From: Pseudomonas sp. LRP2-20
GTDB taxonomy: Bacteria; Pseudomonadota; Gammaproteobacteria; Pseudomonadales; Pseudomonadaceae
Length of the DNA stretch: 64,000 nt
Direction: 5' to 3'
NCBI RefSeq assembly: GCF_024349685.1
Contig: NZ_AP025944.1
Coordinates: 4,656,001-4,720,000 of the forward strand
The notes under the pieces were generated by a model that saw only the letters and a list, made by a program, of their open reading frames with translations, was not told the origin of the DNA and did not search any database. How positions within the stretch are numbered: the first letter of the stretch is position 1; each line of letters opens with the position of its first letter. Positions 7,755-16,246 of this stretch are shown here, one piece after another. Both the position numbers and the translations under genes were made by a program.

Positions 7755-10700
7755 TCAATACACATCACGCCGATACCGCCTGGCCTTGCTCAACGCCTGG
7801 ACATAGGCATCGGCATCCACGCCGCCATGCACCGCAATGACCTCACGCAACGCCGCATCCACATCCCTGGCCATACGCTGGGCATCGCCACAGACATAGA
7901 AATACGCCCCCGCCTCCAGCCACTGCCACAGCTGTGCGCCCTGCTCGAGCATGCGCTGCTGCACATAGATCTTCTCGGCCTGGTCCCGCGAAAACGCCGT
8001 GTCCAGGCGCAGGTGCCCGCTCGCCTGCCAGGCCTTAAGCTGTTCCTGATAGTAGAAATCCGTGGCCGCATACTGCTCGCCGAAGAACAGCCAGTTTTTA
8101 CCTTTGGCACCGCGCACCTCGCGCTCTTCGAGGAAGGCACGGAACGGCGCGATACCCGTGCCGGGACCGACCATGATCACCGGCATGTCGTCATCTTCAG
8201 GCAGGCGAAAGTGCTTCGAGGCCTGCGGGAATATCGCCACCTTCAGCCCCTGCGCGCGGTCAGCCAGGAACGTTGAACAAACCCCTTTGCGCTCGCCATA
8301 GCGCACGGTGGAAACGGTCAGGTGCACCTGCTCCGGATGCGCCAACAGGCTGGAACTGATCGAATACAGGCGCGGCTGCAACGGCTTGAGCAAGTCCAGC
8401 CAGGTAGCCAACGGCAAGCGCTGAGGGAAAGCGCGCAGCACATCGACCAACTGCCGCCCCCAAAGCCACTCCTGCAGTTCGGCCTTGCATTCAGGCAGCA
8501 GCAGGCGCTGCAGGTCCCCAGCATGGCGGCTGAACACCTGCAGTTGCTGCGGGGTGACCTTGGCGATCTCCAAGTGCGTTTCCAGGGCCTCGGCCAGCGG
8601 CATTGCCAGCTGCCCCTTCAACTCCACCACTTGCTTGCCATCAAGCTGCATCAGCGCCAGCAGTTCCTCGACCAATGCCGGGCAGTTGCGCGGCCATACG
8701 CCCAAGGCATCACCGGCGGTGTAGGTGAAGCCGCTGCCGGAGAGGTCGAACACCAGCTGGCGGGTTTCCTTGCTGGCACCCGGGCCGTTGAGCAGGTGAT
8801 TTTCCAGTAGCGGGGCCGACCACGGTCGCTGCTTGCTGTAGCTCGCGACTGGCGCCGGTTCGCTGAGCGGTGCTGGTGAGCCGGCACTGGCGAGCTCCGG
8901 CAGCAGGGCTTCGAGCCACCCAGCGAAGGCCTCATCGAAATCCGCTTCGCAATCGACCCGCTGCAACAAGCGGCGCCCGCCCAGTTCGGCCAGGCGCTGG
9001 TCGAGCTTGCGGCCAAAACCGCAGAACTGGTCGTAGCTGGAGTCGCCCAGGGCCAGTACGGCGTATGGCAGCTGCGCGCAGCAGGCGCCTTGTTCGCCTT
9101 GCAGCGCCTGCCAGAACGCCGTGGCGCTGTCAGGCGCGTCACCGTCGCCGAAGGTGCTGGTGATCAGTACCACACTGGCGGCGCCTTGCAGCTGGCTGGG
9201 GCTGACCGCGTCCATGCAGCTGAGCTGCACCTCAAGACCGGCGCTGCGCAGGCGTTCGGCACAACGCTCGGCAAGCGCTTCGCCATTGCCCGTCTGCGAA
9301 GCCCACAGCACCTGGTGGCGCGGCACTGGGATGGCCGGTGCGGCGGCAGGCTGCGCGAACAAACCGGCCAGCAAGCCATCGACGAACAACCGCCGATGTG
9401 CGGCCAACGGCGCACTGGCCGGCAAGCTGGGCACGCCCTCGGCACGCGCCTGGTCGAGGCCGAGCAAAAAGCCCTGCAGATAATGACGCTCGTCATCGGC
9501 CAACACCGGGGCTGGCAGGGTGTCCAGGCCAAGCAGGCGGGACAGGGTCGCGGTCGGCATGCGCGCAGGCTCCGGAATAGTGGTGTTCAGCTCAAGGGCA
9601 TCGATACGCTCGCCAGAGACCCGCTGCAGGGCCACGGCGCAATGTTTGAACGCTGGCTGCAGCGACAGTGGGTCGACTTCATCGCAGGTCACGGCATTGA
9701 TCGCCAGTTGCTCGCCGATCAGGTCGTTCCAGTGGAACGGGGCAAAGCAGTTGCCGGGCATGACCCGGTCGCTGAGGCGTGCCGGCAACACGGCCTGGCC
9801 GCGCCGCGAGCGAATGGCGACCTGGTCCTTGTCGGCGATGCCCAGACGGGCGGCATCCTCGGGGTGGATTTCGACAAAGGGGCCAGGCTCCAGCTTGTTC
9901 AGCGCCGGCACCTTGGCGGTCTTGGTCAGGGTGTGCCACTGGTGCTGTACACGGCCGGTATTGAGCACCAGCGGGTAGTCGGCGTCCGGCAGCTCGGGCG
10001 CTGGCAGCCAGGGCCGGGCGTAGAAACGCGCCTTGCCGCTGGCGGTCGGGAATGCCAGGGCAGGCGCCTGGCCCTCGGCATCGCGCAACCGGTGCTGGCT
10101 GCTGCCGTCGTTGAGGTAACGCAGCGGGCTGCGATCATCTTCGCGGCCCGGCGCGCAGGGCCACTGCCGTGGGCTGTGGCGCAACTGTTGATAGCCGATG
10201 CCGCGCAGGTCGTAGCCGGTGGCCGGGTTCCAGAAGCGCCGGATCTCGTCGTACACCGCCTCGGCGTCGGGGTAGTCGAAGGCCTCGGCGTAGCCCATGG
10301 CACAGGCGACCCGGGCGATGATCTGCCAGTCCGCCAGGCTTTGACCGGGCGCCTGGACCGCGCGCGGCATCAGCGTCAGGTTGCGCTCGCTGTTGATCAT
10401 CACGCCCTCGCCTTCGGCCCACAGCGCGGCGGGCAGGAGGATATCGGCGTAGCGGTTGGTCTCGGTGTCGAGGAAGGCATCCTGGGTGATCACCAGTTCG
10501 GCCTGGCGCAGGCCGTCGATCACCTGCTGGCGGTTGGCGACGCTGGCCACCGGGTTGCTGCAGATCACCCAGCAAGCTTTCACCTCGCCGACTTTCATCT
10601 GTTCGAACAGCGCGATCGTGCCCTCGCCGCCTTCGCTGCGCAGGCTGCCCGGTTGCAGCTGCCATTGTGCCTCGACGAAGGCGCGGTCAGCCGCCACCAG

Positions 10701-11765
10701 CGCCGAACGCTGGCCCGGCAGGCCCGGGCCCATGTAGCCCATCTCGCGGCCGCCCATGGCATTGGGCTGGCCGGTCAGCGAAAACGGCCCGCTGCCCGGG
10801 CGGCAGATGGCGCCGGTGGCCAGGTGCAGGTTGCACAGGGCGTTGCTGTGCCAAGTGCCGTGGACGCTCTGGTTGAGGCCCATGGTCCAGCAACTCATCC
10901 ACTCCCCGGCAGTGCCGATCCATTCGGCGGCCTGGCGGATGTCGGCTTCGCTCAGGCCGGTCAGGGCGGCCACACGCGCCGGCGTGTAATCGTCGAGGAA
11001 AGCCGGCAGCTCGTCCCAGCCTTCGGTGTGACGGGCGATGAAGTCAGGATCGGTATGGCCGTTGTGGTGCAGCAGGTGCAGCAGGCCGTTGAGCAAGGCC
11101 ATGTCAGTGCCGGGGCGCACCTGCAGGAACAGATCGGCCTTGTCGGCGGTGGCGGTGCGCCGCGGATCGACAACGATCAGCCGGGCGCCAGCCTTGACCC
11201 GGTCGAGCAAGCGCAAGAACAGGATCGGGTGGCAGTCCGCCATGTTCGCGCCAATGACCAGGAACACATCGGCGCGCTCGAAATCCTGGTAGCTGCCGGG
11301 CGGGCCATCGGCGCCGAGCGACAGTTTGTAGCCGCTGCCGGCGCTGGCCATGCACAGCCGCGAATTGGACTCGATATGGCGGGTGCGGATAAAGCCCTTG
11401 GCCAGTTTGTTGGCCAGGTACTGGGCCTCCAGCGACATCTGCCCGGACACATACAGCGCCACCGCGTCCGCGCCGTGCTGGTCGATGATGCCGCGCAAGC
11501 GCTCGCCGGCCTGGGCAATGGCCTGGTCCATGCTGCTGCGTGCTGGCGGCAGGCTGCGGTGTTGGCGCACGTAGGCGTCTTCCATGCGCCCGGCCGCGGT
11601 CAGTGGCAGGTGGGCGGTGAGGCCTTTGGTGCACAAGCGGCCGAAGTTGCTGGGGTGCTGCTTGTCGCCACTGATCTTGCTGACCTTGCCGTCAGCGACG
11701 CTCATGACGATGCCGCAACCGACGCCACAGTAGGGGCAAACGCTGCGTACTTCGCGGGTGGTCAT
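7755..11765 (-). CDS. nasA: Assimilatory nitrate reductase fused to a CysJ-like flavoprotein domain
   Basis: A 1336-residue fusion. The N-terminal two-thirds is a molybdopterin nitrate reductase starting with the [4Fe-4S] motif CPYCGVGC (about residues 10-17), completed by the Cys in RLCTKG, with a C-terminal molybdopterin dinucleotide-binding part. From about residue 812 a flavodoxin domain begins ([13 protein letters not shown]), followed by an FAD/NADP-binding reductase module with RLYSISSS and [17 protein letters not shown], as in sulfite reductase flavoprotein CysJ. Electrons could pass from NAD(P)H through FAD and FMN to the Mo centre in one chain. It reduces nitrate to nitrite for NirBD. 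It has its own sigma54 promoter and leader. Confidence 0.93.
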   Translation of the reverse strand: MTTREVRSVCPYCGVGCGIVMSVADGKVSKISGDKQHPSNFGRLCTKGLTAHLPLTAAGRMEDAYVRQHRSLPPARSSMDQAIAQAGERLRGIIDQHGADAVALYVSGQMSLEAQYLANKLAKGFIRTRHIESNSRLCMASAGSGYKLSLGADGPPGSYQDFERADVFLVIGANMADCHPILFLRLLDRVKAGARLIVVDPRRTATADKADLFLQVRPGTDMALLNGLLHLLHHNGHTDPDFIARHTEGWDELPAFLDDYTPARVAALTGLSEADIRQAAEWIGTAGEWMSCWTMGLNQSVHGTWHSNALCNLHLATGAICRPGSGPFSLTGQPNAMGGREMGYMGPGLPGQRSALVAADRAFVEAQWQLQPGSLRSEGGEGTIALFEQMKVGEVKACWVICSNPVASVANRQQVIDGLRQAELVITQDAFLDTETNRYADILLPAALWAEGEGVMINSERNLTLMPRAVQAPGQSLADWQIIARVACAMGYAEAFDYPDAEAVYDEIRRFWNPATGYDLRGIGYQQLRHSPRQWPCAPGREDDRSPLRYLNDGSSQHRLRDAEGQAPALAFPTASGKARFYARPWLPAPELPDADYPLVLNTGRVQHQWHTLTKTAKVPALNKLEPGPFVEIHPEDAARLGIADKDQVAIRSRRGQAVLPARLSDRVMPGNCFAPFHWNDLIGEQLAINAVTCDEVDPLSLQPAFKHCAVALQRVSGERIDALELNTTIPEPARMPTATLSRLLGLDTLPAPVLADDERHYLQGFLLGLDQARAEGVPSLPASAPLAAHRRLFVDGLLAGLFAQPAAAPAIPVPRHQVLWASQTGNGEALAERCAERLRSAGLEVQLSCMDAVSPSQLQGAASVVLITSTFGDGDAPDSATAFWQALQGEQGACCAQLPYAVLALGDSSYDQFCGFGRKLDQRLAELGGRRLLQRVDCEADFDEAFAGWLEALLPELASAGSPAPLSEPAPVASYSKQRPWSAPLLENHLLNGPGASKETRQLVFDLSGSGFTYTAGDALGVWPRNCPALVEELLALMQLDGKQVVELKGQLAMPLAEALETHLEIAKVTPQQLQVFSRHAGDLQRLLLPECKAELQEWLWGRQLVDVLRAFPQRLPLATWLDLLKPLQPRLYSISSSLLAHPEQVHLTVSTVRYGERKGVCSTFLADRAQGLKVAIFPQASKHFRLPEDDDMPVIMVGPGTGIAPFRAFLEEREVRGAKGKNWLFFGEQYAATDFYYQEQLKAWQASGHLRLDTAFSRDQAEKIYVQQRMLEQGAQLWQWLEAGAYFYVCGDAQRMARDVDAALREVIAVHGGVDADAYVQALSKARRYRRDVY

Positions 11766-11790
11766 GGGCGGTCTCCTCTTTCAGGAACGC

Positions 11791-11841
11791 AAAAGGCGCC
11801 GGCTGCCCGGGCTTGCAAAGCAAGCGGGGCAACACGGCGCC
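11791..11841 (-). terminator. Leader terminator upstream of nasA
   Basis: A long stem closed by GGCGCCG/CGGCGCC, with an inner GCTTGC-TTT-GCAAGC hairpin, is followed by TTTT on the minus strand. It lies between the predicted promoter and the start codon, so it is a conditional leader terminator. Its 5' arm overlaps the second hexaloop stem. Confidence 0.8.
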
Positions 11842-11880
11842 TTTGTCGTGAGTGGATTGGGCTGTCGACGTTGATAGCCC
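11833..11880 (-). promoter_or_regulatory. Two-hexaloop (ANTAR/NasT-type) antitermination leader of nasA
   Basis: Minus strand stem 1 (11859-11880) is GGGCTATC-AACGTC-GACAGCCC and stem 2 (11833-11850) is CACGAC-AAAGGC-GCCGTG. Each stem has one A-C mismatch and a six-base loop with A at position 1 and G at 4. The second loop is identical to that of the nirB leader. The same terminator overlap is present, so one ANTAR regulator probably controls both units. Confidence 0.83.
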
Positions 11881-11897
11881 TGGATAGTGGTCATTCA

Positions 11898-11912
11898 GCA
11901 ATTAGTGGGCCA
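11898..11912 (-). promoter_or_regulatory. Sigma54 promoter of nasA
   Basis: The minus strand reads TGGCCCACTAATTGC, the -24/-12 pattern with exact spacing and one change in the -24 box. The start would be near 11886, only about 6 bases before hexaloop stem 1, which places the whole leader in the transcript. Confidence 0.75.
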
Positions 11913-11914
11913 GC

Positions 11915-12020
11915 TGTGCCGGCCTCTTCGCGGGTAAACCCGCTCCCACAGGACCGCTACAGGTTTGAAGACTGCGCAGTACCTGTGGGAGCGGGTTTAC
12001 CCGCGAAGCGGCCGGCACAG
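11915..12020. repeat. REP pair (inverted)
   Basis: Two inverted REP copies of the GGGTAAACCCGC variant fill most of the gap between the nasA promoter and map. Any activator site for nasA would have to lie inside or beyond the repeat. Confidence 0.9.
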
Positions 12021-12102
12021 GCAGCGCACCACGCGGTGGCAAGCAAGCTATCCATGGCGCTATGCTGGGGCAATTTCCAGCAAGAGCTACAGCCCGCATT
12101 TC

Positions 12103-12879
12103 ATGGCCAAGGTGATCCTCAAGACCCCCGCTCAAATCGCACTGATGCGTAACGCCGGCCAGCTGTTGGCCCAGGTGTTCGCCGACCTCGACCGCTTCAT
12201 CCGCCCCGGCGTGACCACGATGCAGATCAACGACCGCGCCGAGGCGTTCATCGTCGACACCCTCAAGGCCCGCCCGGCCAGCAAGGGCCAGTACGGTTTC
12301 CCCTACTCGCTCAATACCTCGGTTGACCATGTGGTCTGCCACGGCATCCCCAAGGTCGATGAAGTATTGAAAGAAGGCTCGATCATCAACGTCGACATCA
12401 CCCTGGAACAGGGCGGCTACATTGCCGACTCGTCGAAGATGTACAGCATCGGGCCGATCAGCGAGGACGCGCAGCGTTTGGTCGATACCACCTACGCCGC
12501 GCTGTGGAAAGGCATCGCGCAGGTACGCCCGGGGGCGACGCTGGGCGATATCGGCCACGCCATCCAGGCCCATGCCGAAGCGGCGGGCTATAGCGTGGTA
12601 CGCGAGTACTGCGGCCATGGCATCGGCCAGCAGATGCACGAACGGCCCGAAATACTGCATTTCGGTATGCGCGGCATGGGCATGAAGTTGCAGCCGGGGA
12701 TGGTGTTCACCATCGAACCGATGATCAACCAGGGTGGGCGCGGGACGCGGACATTGAAGGATGGCTGGACGGTGATTACCCGGGACCACTGCCTGTCGGC
12801 GCAATGGGAGCATACCGTGGCAGTGACCGAGGATGGGGTCGAGGTGCTGACATTGCGCGAAGAAGAGCGCAACCGGTAA
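12103..12879 (+). CDS. map: Methionine aminopeptidase, type I
   Basis: A 258-residue cytoplasmic metalloprotease that removes the initiator methionine. The pita-bread fold metal ligands are visible: Asp in NVDITLEQ and in GGYIADSSKM, His in YCGHGIGQQMHE, Glu in FTIEPMIN and Glu in WEHTVAVTEDG. The second ligand is usually followed by Thr-x-x-x-Phe, and here the segment is DSSKMYSIG. The length fits type I enzymes when translation starts at MAKVILKT; the open frame extends further upstream into the REP pair, which is not coding. It stands alone here, not next to rpsB, so it may be a second map copy. Confidence 0.9.
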   Translation: MAKVILKTPAQIALMRNAGQLLAQVFADLDRFIRPGVTTMQINDRAEAFIVDTLKARPASKGQYGFPYSLNTSVDHVVCHGIPKVDEVLKEGSIINVDITLEQGGYIADSSKMYSIGPISEDAQRLVDTTYAALWKGIAQVRPGATLGDIGHAIQAHAEAAGYSVVREYCGHGIGQQMHERPEILHFGMRGMGMKLQPGMVFTIEPMINQGGRGTRTLKDGWTVITRDHCLSAQWEHTVAVTEDGVEVLTLREEERNR

Positions 12880-12893
12880 GACCAGAAACAAAA

Positions 12894-12915
12894 AAAGCGA
12901 CCCTAAGGTCGCTTT
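12894..12915. terminator. Bidirectional terminator between map and tRNA-Asp
   Basis: AAAGCGACC-CTAA-GGTCGCTTT forms a 9-bp stem with a T-rich tail on the plus strand (for map) and an A-run on the other side that gives a U-tract for the minus-strand tRNAs. An identical hairpin recurs at 13230-13251. Confidence 0.85.
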
Positions 12916-12958
12916 CTTTGTGGCTTCCGGGTGTTCAGTGGGCCCTGGAAGCGGAATA

Positions 12959-13035
12959 TGGCGCAGCGGACGGGACTCGAACCCGCGACCCCCGGCGTGA
13001 CAGGCCGGTATTCTAACCGACTGAACTACCGCTGC
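12959..13035 (-). tRNA. tRNA-Asp (GTC), copy 1
   Basis: A 77-base cloverleaf on the minus strand with encoded CCA. The anticodon arm reads CCTGTCACG (anticodon GTC) and the T arm GGGTTCGAGTCCC. It is identical to the copy at 13295-13371 and is cotranscribed with the tRNA-Val just upstream. Confidence 0.97.
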
Positions 13036-13048
13036 GCTATTCAACGAG

Positions 13049-13124
13049 TGGTGGGTGATGACGGGATCGAACCGCCGACCCTCTGCTTGTAAGGCAGATG
13101 CTCTCCCGGCTGAGCTAATCACCC
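13049..13124 (-). tRNA. tRNA-Val (TAC), copy 1
   Basis: A 76-base cloverleaf on the minus strand with encoded CCA. The anticodon arm reads GCCTTACAAGC (anticodon TAC) and the T arm CGGTTCGATCCCG. It is the first tRNA of a Val-Asp pair, 13 bp before tRNA-Asp. Confidence 0.97.
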
Positions 13125-13145
13125 ATTCGTCTCGGTGAGGCGCGC

Positions 13146-13174
13146 ATTCTACGGACGTTCCAGCAGCCTGGCAA
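13146..13174 (-). promoter_or_regulatory. tRNA promoter, copy 1
   Basis: Minus strand -35 TTGCCA (13169-13174), 17-bp spacer, -10 TAGAAT (13146-13151), followed by a GC-rich discriminator GCGCGCC. That combination is usual for stable RNA promoters under stringent control. Confidence 0.75.
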
Positions 13175-13229
13175 GCCATTGATGCAACTTTTTCGCTAAA
13201 ATTATCAATCGCGAATTTCGGGCACAAAA

Positions 13230-13251
13230 AAAGCGACCCTAAGGTCGCTTT
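13230..13251. terminator. Terminator of tRNA pair, copy 2
   Basis: A second exact copy of the AAAGCGACC-CTAA-GGTCGCTTT hairpin, with an A-run that gives a U-tract on the minus strand. It ends the upstream tRNA pair and separates it from the promoter of the next. Confidence 0.82.
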
Positions 13252-13294
13252 CTTTGTTACTTCCGGGTGTTCAGTGGGCCCTGGAAGTGGAATA

Positions 13295-13371
13295 TGGCGC
13301 AGCGGACGGGACTCGAACCCGCGACCCCCGGCGTGACAGGCCGGTATTCTAACCGACTGAACTACCGCTGC
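13295..13371 (-). tRNA. tRNA-Asp (GTC), copy 2
   Basis: Identical in sequence to the copy at 12959-13035, offset by 336 bp. The flanking terminator and spacer are also duplicated, so the whole cassette arose by tandem duplication. Confidence 0.97.
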
Positions 13372-13384
13372 GCTATACATCGAG

Positions 13385-13460
13385 TGGTGGGTGATGACGG
13401 GATCGAACCGCCGACCCTCTGCTTGTAAGGCAGATGCTCTCCCGGCTGAGCTAATCACCC
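13385..13460 (-). tRNA. tRNA-Val (TAC), copy 2
   Basis: Identical to the copy at 13049-13124 and offset by 336 bp, with encoded CCA and anticodon TAC. Its own promoter lies immediately upstream. Confidence 0.97.
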
Positions 13461-13480
13461 TTCGTCTCGGTGTGGCGCGC

Positions 13481-13509
13481 ATTCTACGGAGGGTCCGTTA
13501 CCCTGGCAA
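13481..13509 (-). promoter_or_regulatory. tRNA promoter, copy 2
   Basis: Minus strand TTGCCA (13504-13509), 17-bp spacer, TAGAAT (13481-13486), then GCGCGCC. It has the same boxes and spacing as copy 1, with a diverged spacer. Confidence 0.75.
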
Positions 13510-13676
13510 GCACTTTTTCAACTTTTTTCAAAAAAAAACCCAGGCCTTTCAACGACCTAGCGCAGCCGGGGGTTTTCTTGCCTTATATGGCCCTGGTGGC
13601 CCTCTGACAGGGTTGGCCTGGGACCACTGCTCGGAGAATAATGCCCGCCTTATGCATTAAGGAGAGATTCCCCCTC

Positions 13677-14597
13677 ATGTGGTTCAAGAACCTGCTGTCC
13701 TACCGCCTGACCCAGGAAGTACCGTTCGAGCCTGAAGCGCTGGAAGCTGCGCTGGCCTCCAAGCCGGCCCGCCCCTGCGCCAGCCAGGAGCTGACCACCT
13801 ACGGTTTCATCGCGCCGTTCGGCAAGGGCGAAGACGCTCCTCTGGTGCACGTCAGCGGCGAGTTCCTGCTGATTGCCGCGCGCAAGGAAGAGCGCATCCT
13901 GCCCAGCAGCGTGGTCAACGATGCGGTGAAGGAAAAGGTCGAAGAGATCGAGACCGAGCAAATGCGCAAGGTCTACAAAAAAGAGCGCGACCAGATCAAG
14001 GACGAGATCATCCAGGCCTTCCTGCCACGCGCATTCATCCGCCGCTCGATGATCTTCGCCGCCATCGCCCCGCGCCTGGGCATGATCCTGGTCAACTCGG
14101 CCAGCGCCAAGCGTGCCGAAGACCTGCTGTCGACCCTGCGCGAGGTGATGGGTTCGCTGCCGGTACGCCCGGCCACGGTGAAGATCGCACCAGCCGCGAC
14201 CATGACGGACTGGGTCAAGTCGCAACAGGCTGCCGAAGGCTTCTATGTGCTGGACGAGTGCGAGCTGCGTGACACCGCCGAAGACGGCGGCATCGTGCGC
14301 TGCAAGCGCCAGGACCTGACCAGCGAGGAAATCCAGCTGCACCTGAGCACTGGCAAGGTGGTCACCCAGCTGGCCCTGGCCTGGCAGGACAAGTTGTCGT
14401 TCGTGCTCGACGACAAGATGGTGATCAAGCGCCTGAAGTTCGAAGAGCTGCTGCAGGAGCAGGCCGAACAGGACGGTGGCGATGAAGCCGCGCAACAGTT
14501 CGATGCCAGCTTCCAGCTGATGATGATGACCTTTGCCGAATTCCTGCCGGCGCTGTTCGAAGTGCTCGGTGGCGAAGAGATTCCGCAAGGGGTCTGA
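13677..14597 (+). CDS. rdgC: Recombination-associated protein RdgC
   Basis: A 306-residue orthologue of RdgC, a ring-shaped DNA-binding protein that limits RecA access to DNA and affects replication fork repair. Family features are the N-terminal [12 protein letters not shown], the basic central part, and the acidic C-terminus ending with a [16 protein letters not shown] tail. The start at 13677 is chosen for the match to the family N-terminus and for AAGGAG about 11 bases upstream. A run of As and a GC stem (13530-13575) before it probably belongs to the tRNA promoter region rather than to rdgC. Confidence 0.95.
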   Translation: MWFKNLLSYRLTQEVPFEPEALEAALASKPARPCASQELTTYGFIAPFGKGEDAPLVHVSGEFLLIAARKEERILPSSVVNDAVKEKVEEIETEQMRKVYKKERDQIKDEIIQAFLPRAFIRRSMIFAAIAPRLGMILVNSASAKRAEDLLSTLREVMGSLPVRPATVKIAPAATMTDWVKSQQAAEGFYVLDECELRDTAEDGGIVRCKRQDLTSEEIQLHLSTGKVVTQLALAWQDKLSFVLDDKMVIKRLKFEELLQEQAEQDGGDEAAQQFDASFQLMMMTFAEFLPALFEVLGGEEIPQGV

Positions 14598-14641
14598 TGT
14601 GGTTTGAAAGACCGGTGCTGGCCTGATGTTCAGTGTTAGCC

Positions 14642-14747
14642 AGTGCCGGCCCTTTCGCGGGACAAGCCCGCTCCCACAGGTACTCCACAGAATCTGAAAA
14701 CTGTGGAGTACCTGTGGGAGCGGGCTTGTCCCGCGAAGGGGCCAGTG
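14642..14747. repeat. REP pair (inverted)
   Basis: Two inverted REP copies of the CGGGACAAGCCCGC variant separated by about 35 bp, with CTGTGGAGTACC and its complement in the spacer, which extends the dyad. They lie between rdgC and the transporter gene. Confidence 0.9.
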
Positions 14748-14784
14748 AAATTCAGATAGCTATAACTAGAAAAGGAATTGCCCC

Positions 14785-15750
14785 ATGCGTGCCCTCGCCG
14801 CCCTCAGCCGCTTCGTCGGCAACACCTTCGCCCTGTGGGTGCTGGTGTTCGCCGTGCTGGCCTTCCTGATGCCCCAGTGGTTCATCGCCCTCAAGGTCGC
14901 CATCGTGCCGCTGCTGGGCCTGGTGATGTTCGGCATGGGCCTGACCCTCAAGCTCGACGACTTCGCCGCCCTCGCCCGCCAGCCTTGGCGTGTAGCCCTC
15001 GGCGTGGTCGCGCACTTCGTGATCATGCCGGGCATGGCCTGGCTGCTGTGCCAGCTGTTCCACCTGCCAGCGGAAATCGCCGTGGGCGTGATCCTGGTCG
15101 GTTGCTGCCCGAGTGGCACGGCGTCGAACGTGATGGTCTGGCTGTCCAAGGGCGACCTGGCGCTGGCTGTGGCGATCGCTTCGGTCACAACCTTGCTCGC
15201 CCCGCTGCTGACCCCGGCGCTGATCTGGTTCCTCGCCTCCGCCTGGCTGCCGGTGTCCTTCATGGACATGTTCTGGTCGATCCTGCAGCTGGTGATGCTG
15301 CCGATCGTGCTCGGCGTGCTGGCGCAACGCTTGCTGGGTGCACGGGTGCAGACGGCGGTGCAGGTGCTGCCGCTGGTGTCGGTGGTAAGCATCGTGATGA
15401 TCGTCTGCGCGGTGGTGGCGGCCAGCCAGGCCAAGATCGCCGAATCGGGCCTGCTGATCATGGCGGTGGTGGTGCTGCACAACACCTTCGGCTATCTGCT
15501 GGGCTACCTGACCGGCCGGCTCTGCAAGCTGCCGCTGGCCCAGCGCAAGTCGCTGGCGCTGGAGGTGGGCATGCAGAACTCGGGGCTGGGGGCGGCGCTG
15601 GCGGCAGCGCACTTCTCGCCGCTGGCGGCGGTGCCGAGCGCGCTGTTCAGTGTCTGGCACAACATTTCCGGGGCGCTGCTATCGACCTGGTTCCGCCGGA
15701 TGGAGGATCCGTCGGTAGAAGCACAAGGTGGTGAGCCGGCCCGACAATGA
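14785..15750 (+). CDS. Bile acid:sodium symporter (BASS) family transporter
   Basis: A 321-residue inner-membrane protein with about ten hydrophobic helices. It has the BASS family signatures GLVMFGMGLTL (about residue 45), VILVGCCPSGTASNVM (about residue 112) and the C-terminal EVGMQNSGLGAALA. In bacteria these carriers use sodium to import organic acids such as pantoate, pyruvate or sterol-like anions; the substrate here is not known. AAAAGGA lies 8 bases before the ATG. It appears to be a single-gene unit between repeats. Confidence 0.9.
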   Translation: MRALAALSRFVGNTFALWVLVFAVLAFLMPQWFIALKVAIVPLLGLVMFGMGLTLKLDDFAALARQPWRVALGVVAHFVIMPGMAWLLCQLFHLPAEIAVGVILVGCCPSGTASNVMVWLSKGDLALAVAIASVTTLLAPLLTPALIWFLASAWLPVSFMDMFWSILQLVMLPIVLGVLAQRLLGARVQTAVQVLPLVSVVSIVMIVCAVVAASQAKIAESGLLIMAVVVLHNTFGYLLGYLTGRLCKLPLAQRKSLALEVGMQNSGLGAALAAAHFSPLAAVPSALFSVWHNISGALLSTWFRRMEDPSVEAQGGEPARQ

Positions 15751-15754
15751 TGTC

Positions 15755-15805
15755 GCCTGTACCAGCCCTTTCGCGGGCCAAGCCCGCGAAAGGGCTGGTA
15801 CAGGC
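15755..15805. repeat. Perfect 24-bp palindrome related to REP
   Basis: Two perfectly complementary 24-base arms (15755-15778 and 15782-15805) are separated by only three bases. The inner part is the REP core (TTTCGCGGGC/GCCCGCGAAA). It looks like a REP pair whose spacer was deleted. The hairpin has no T-tract but would be extremely stable at the 3' end of the symporter transcript. Confidence 0.9.
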
Positions 15806-15844
15806 TTGCCCGCAAAGCTGCTGGTGTGCACCATAGTGCCTACA

Positions 15845-15893
15845 GTGAGGACGACCTCACGACGCACCGCGTGACCATCCCGGGGACGGCCCC
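15845..15893 (+). promoter_or_regulatory. Guanidine-II (mini-ykkC) riboswitch
   Basis: Two short hairpins with ACGR tetraloops: GTGAGG-ACGA-CCTCAC (15845-15860) and GGGG-ACGG-CCCC (15882-15893), spaced 21 bases apart. This is the defining structure of the guanidine-II riboswitch. A competing stem CCATC (15892-15896)/GATGG (15906-15910) would cover the ribosome binding site GGAG (15909-15912). It shares bases with the second hairpin, so guanidine binding should free the site for translation of the exporter. Confidence 0.88.
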
Positions 15894-15919
15894 ATCTTTC
15901 GCAACGATGGAGACGCATC

Positions 15920-16237
15920 ATGTCCTGGATCATCCTGTTCTTCGCCGGCCTGTTCGAGGTCGGCTGGGCCGTCGGCTTGAAGTACACCGACGGCTTCAGC
16001 AAACCCCTCCCGACCGCGCTCACCGTCGCCGCCATGGCCATCAGCCTGGGCCTGCTGGGCCTGGCCATGAAGGAACTGCCGCTGGGCACTGCCTATGCCA
16101 TCTGGACCGGCGTCGGCGCCGTCGGCACGGTGATCGCCGGGATCATCCTGTTCGGCGAGTCGATGGCCCTGGTGCGGCTGGTCAGCGTGGCGCTGATCGT
16201 TACCGGCCTGGTCGGCCTGAAAGTCAGCGCCAGCTGA
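15920..16237 (+). CDS. sugE: SMR-family guanidinium exporter (Gdx/SugE)
   Basis: A 105-residue small multidrug resistance protein with four hydrophobic helices. The essential membrane glutamate is E13 in [13 protein letters not shown], and the Gdx/SugE subtype is marked by GFSKPLPT and by [14 protein letters not shown]. Such proteins work as antiparallel dimers and export guanidinium in exchange for protons. The guanidine-II riboswitch directly upstream strongly supports guanidinium as the substrate rather than broad quaternary ammonium resistance. Confidence 0.93.
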   Translation: MSWIILFFAGLFEVGWAVGLKYTDGFSKPLPTALTVAAMAISLGLLGLAMKELPLGTAYAIWTGVGAVGTVIAGIILFGESMALVRLVSVALIVTGLVGLKVSAS

Positions 16238-16246
16238 TCCCCTCCC

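Noticed and set aside
9090..12152. A 1020-codon open frame opposite nasA
   Set aside because: It mirrors the codon pattern of nasA on the other strand, has no recognisable domain, and runs into the nasA leader and the REP pair. High-GC genes commonly leave such long antisense frames.
15920..16237. Quaternary ammonium resistance gene (the usual SugE label)
   Set aside because: The guanidine-II riboswitch and Gdx-type sequence make guanidinium export the better-supported role.
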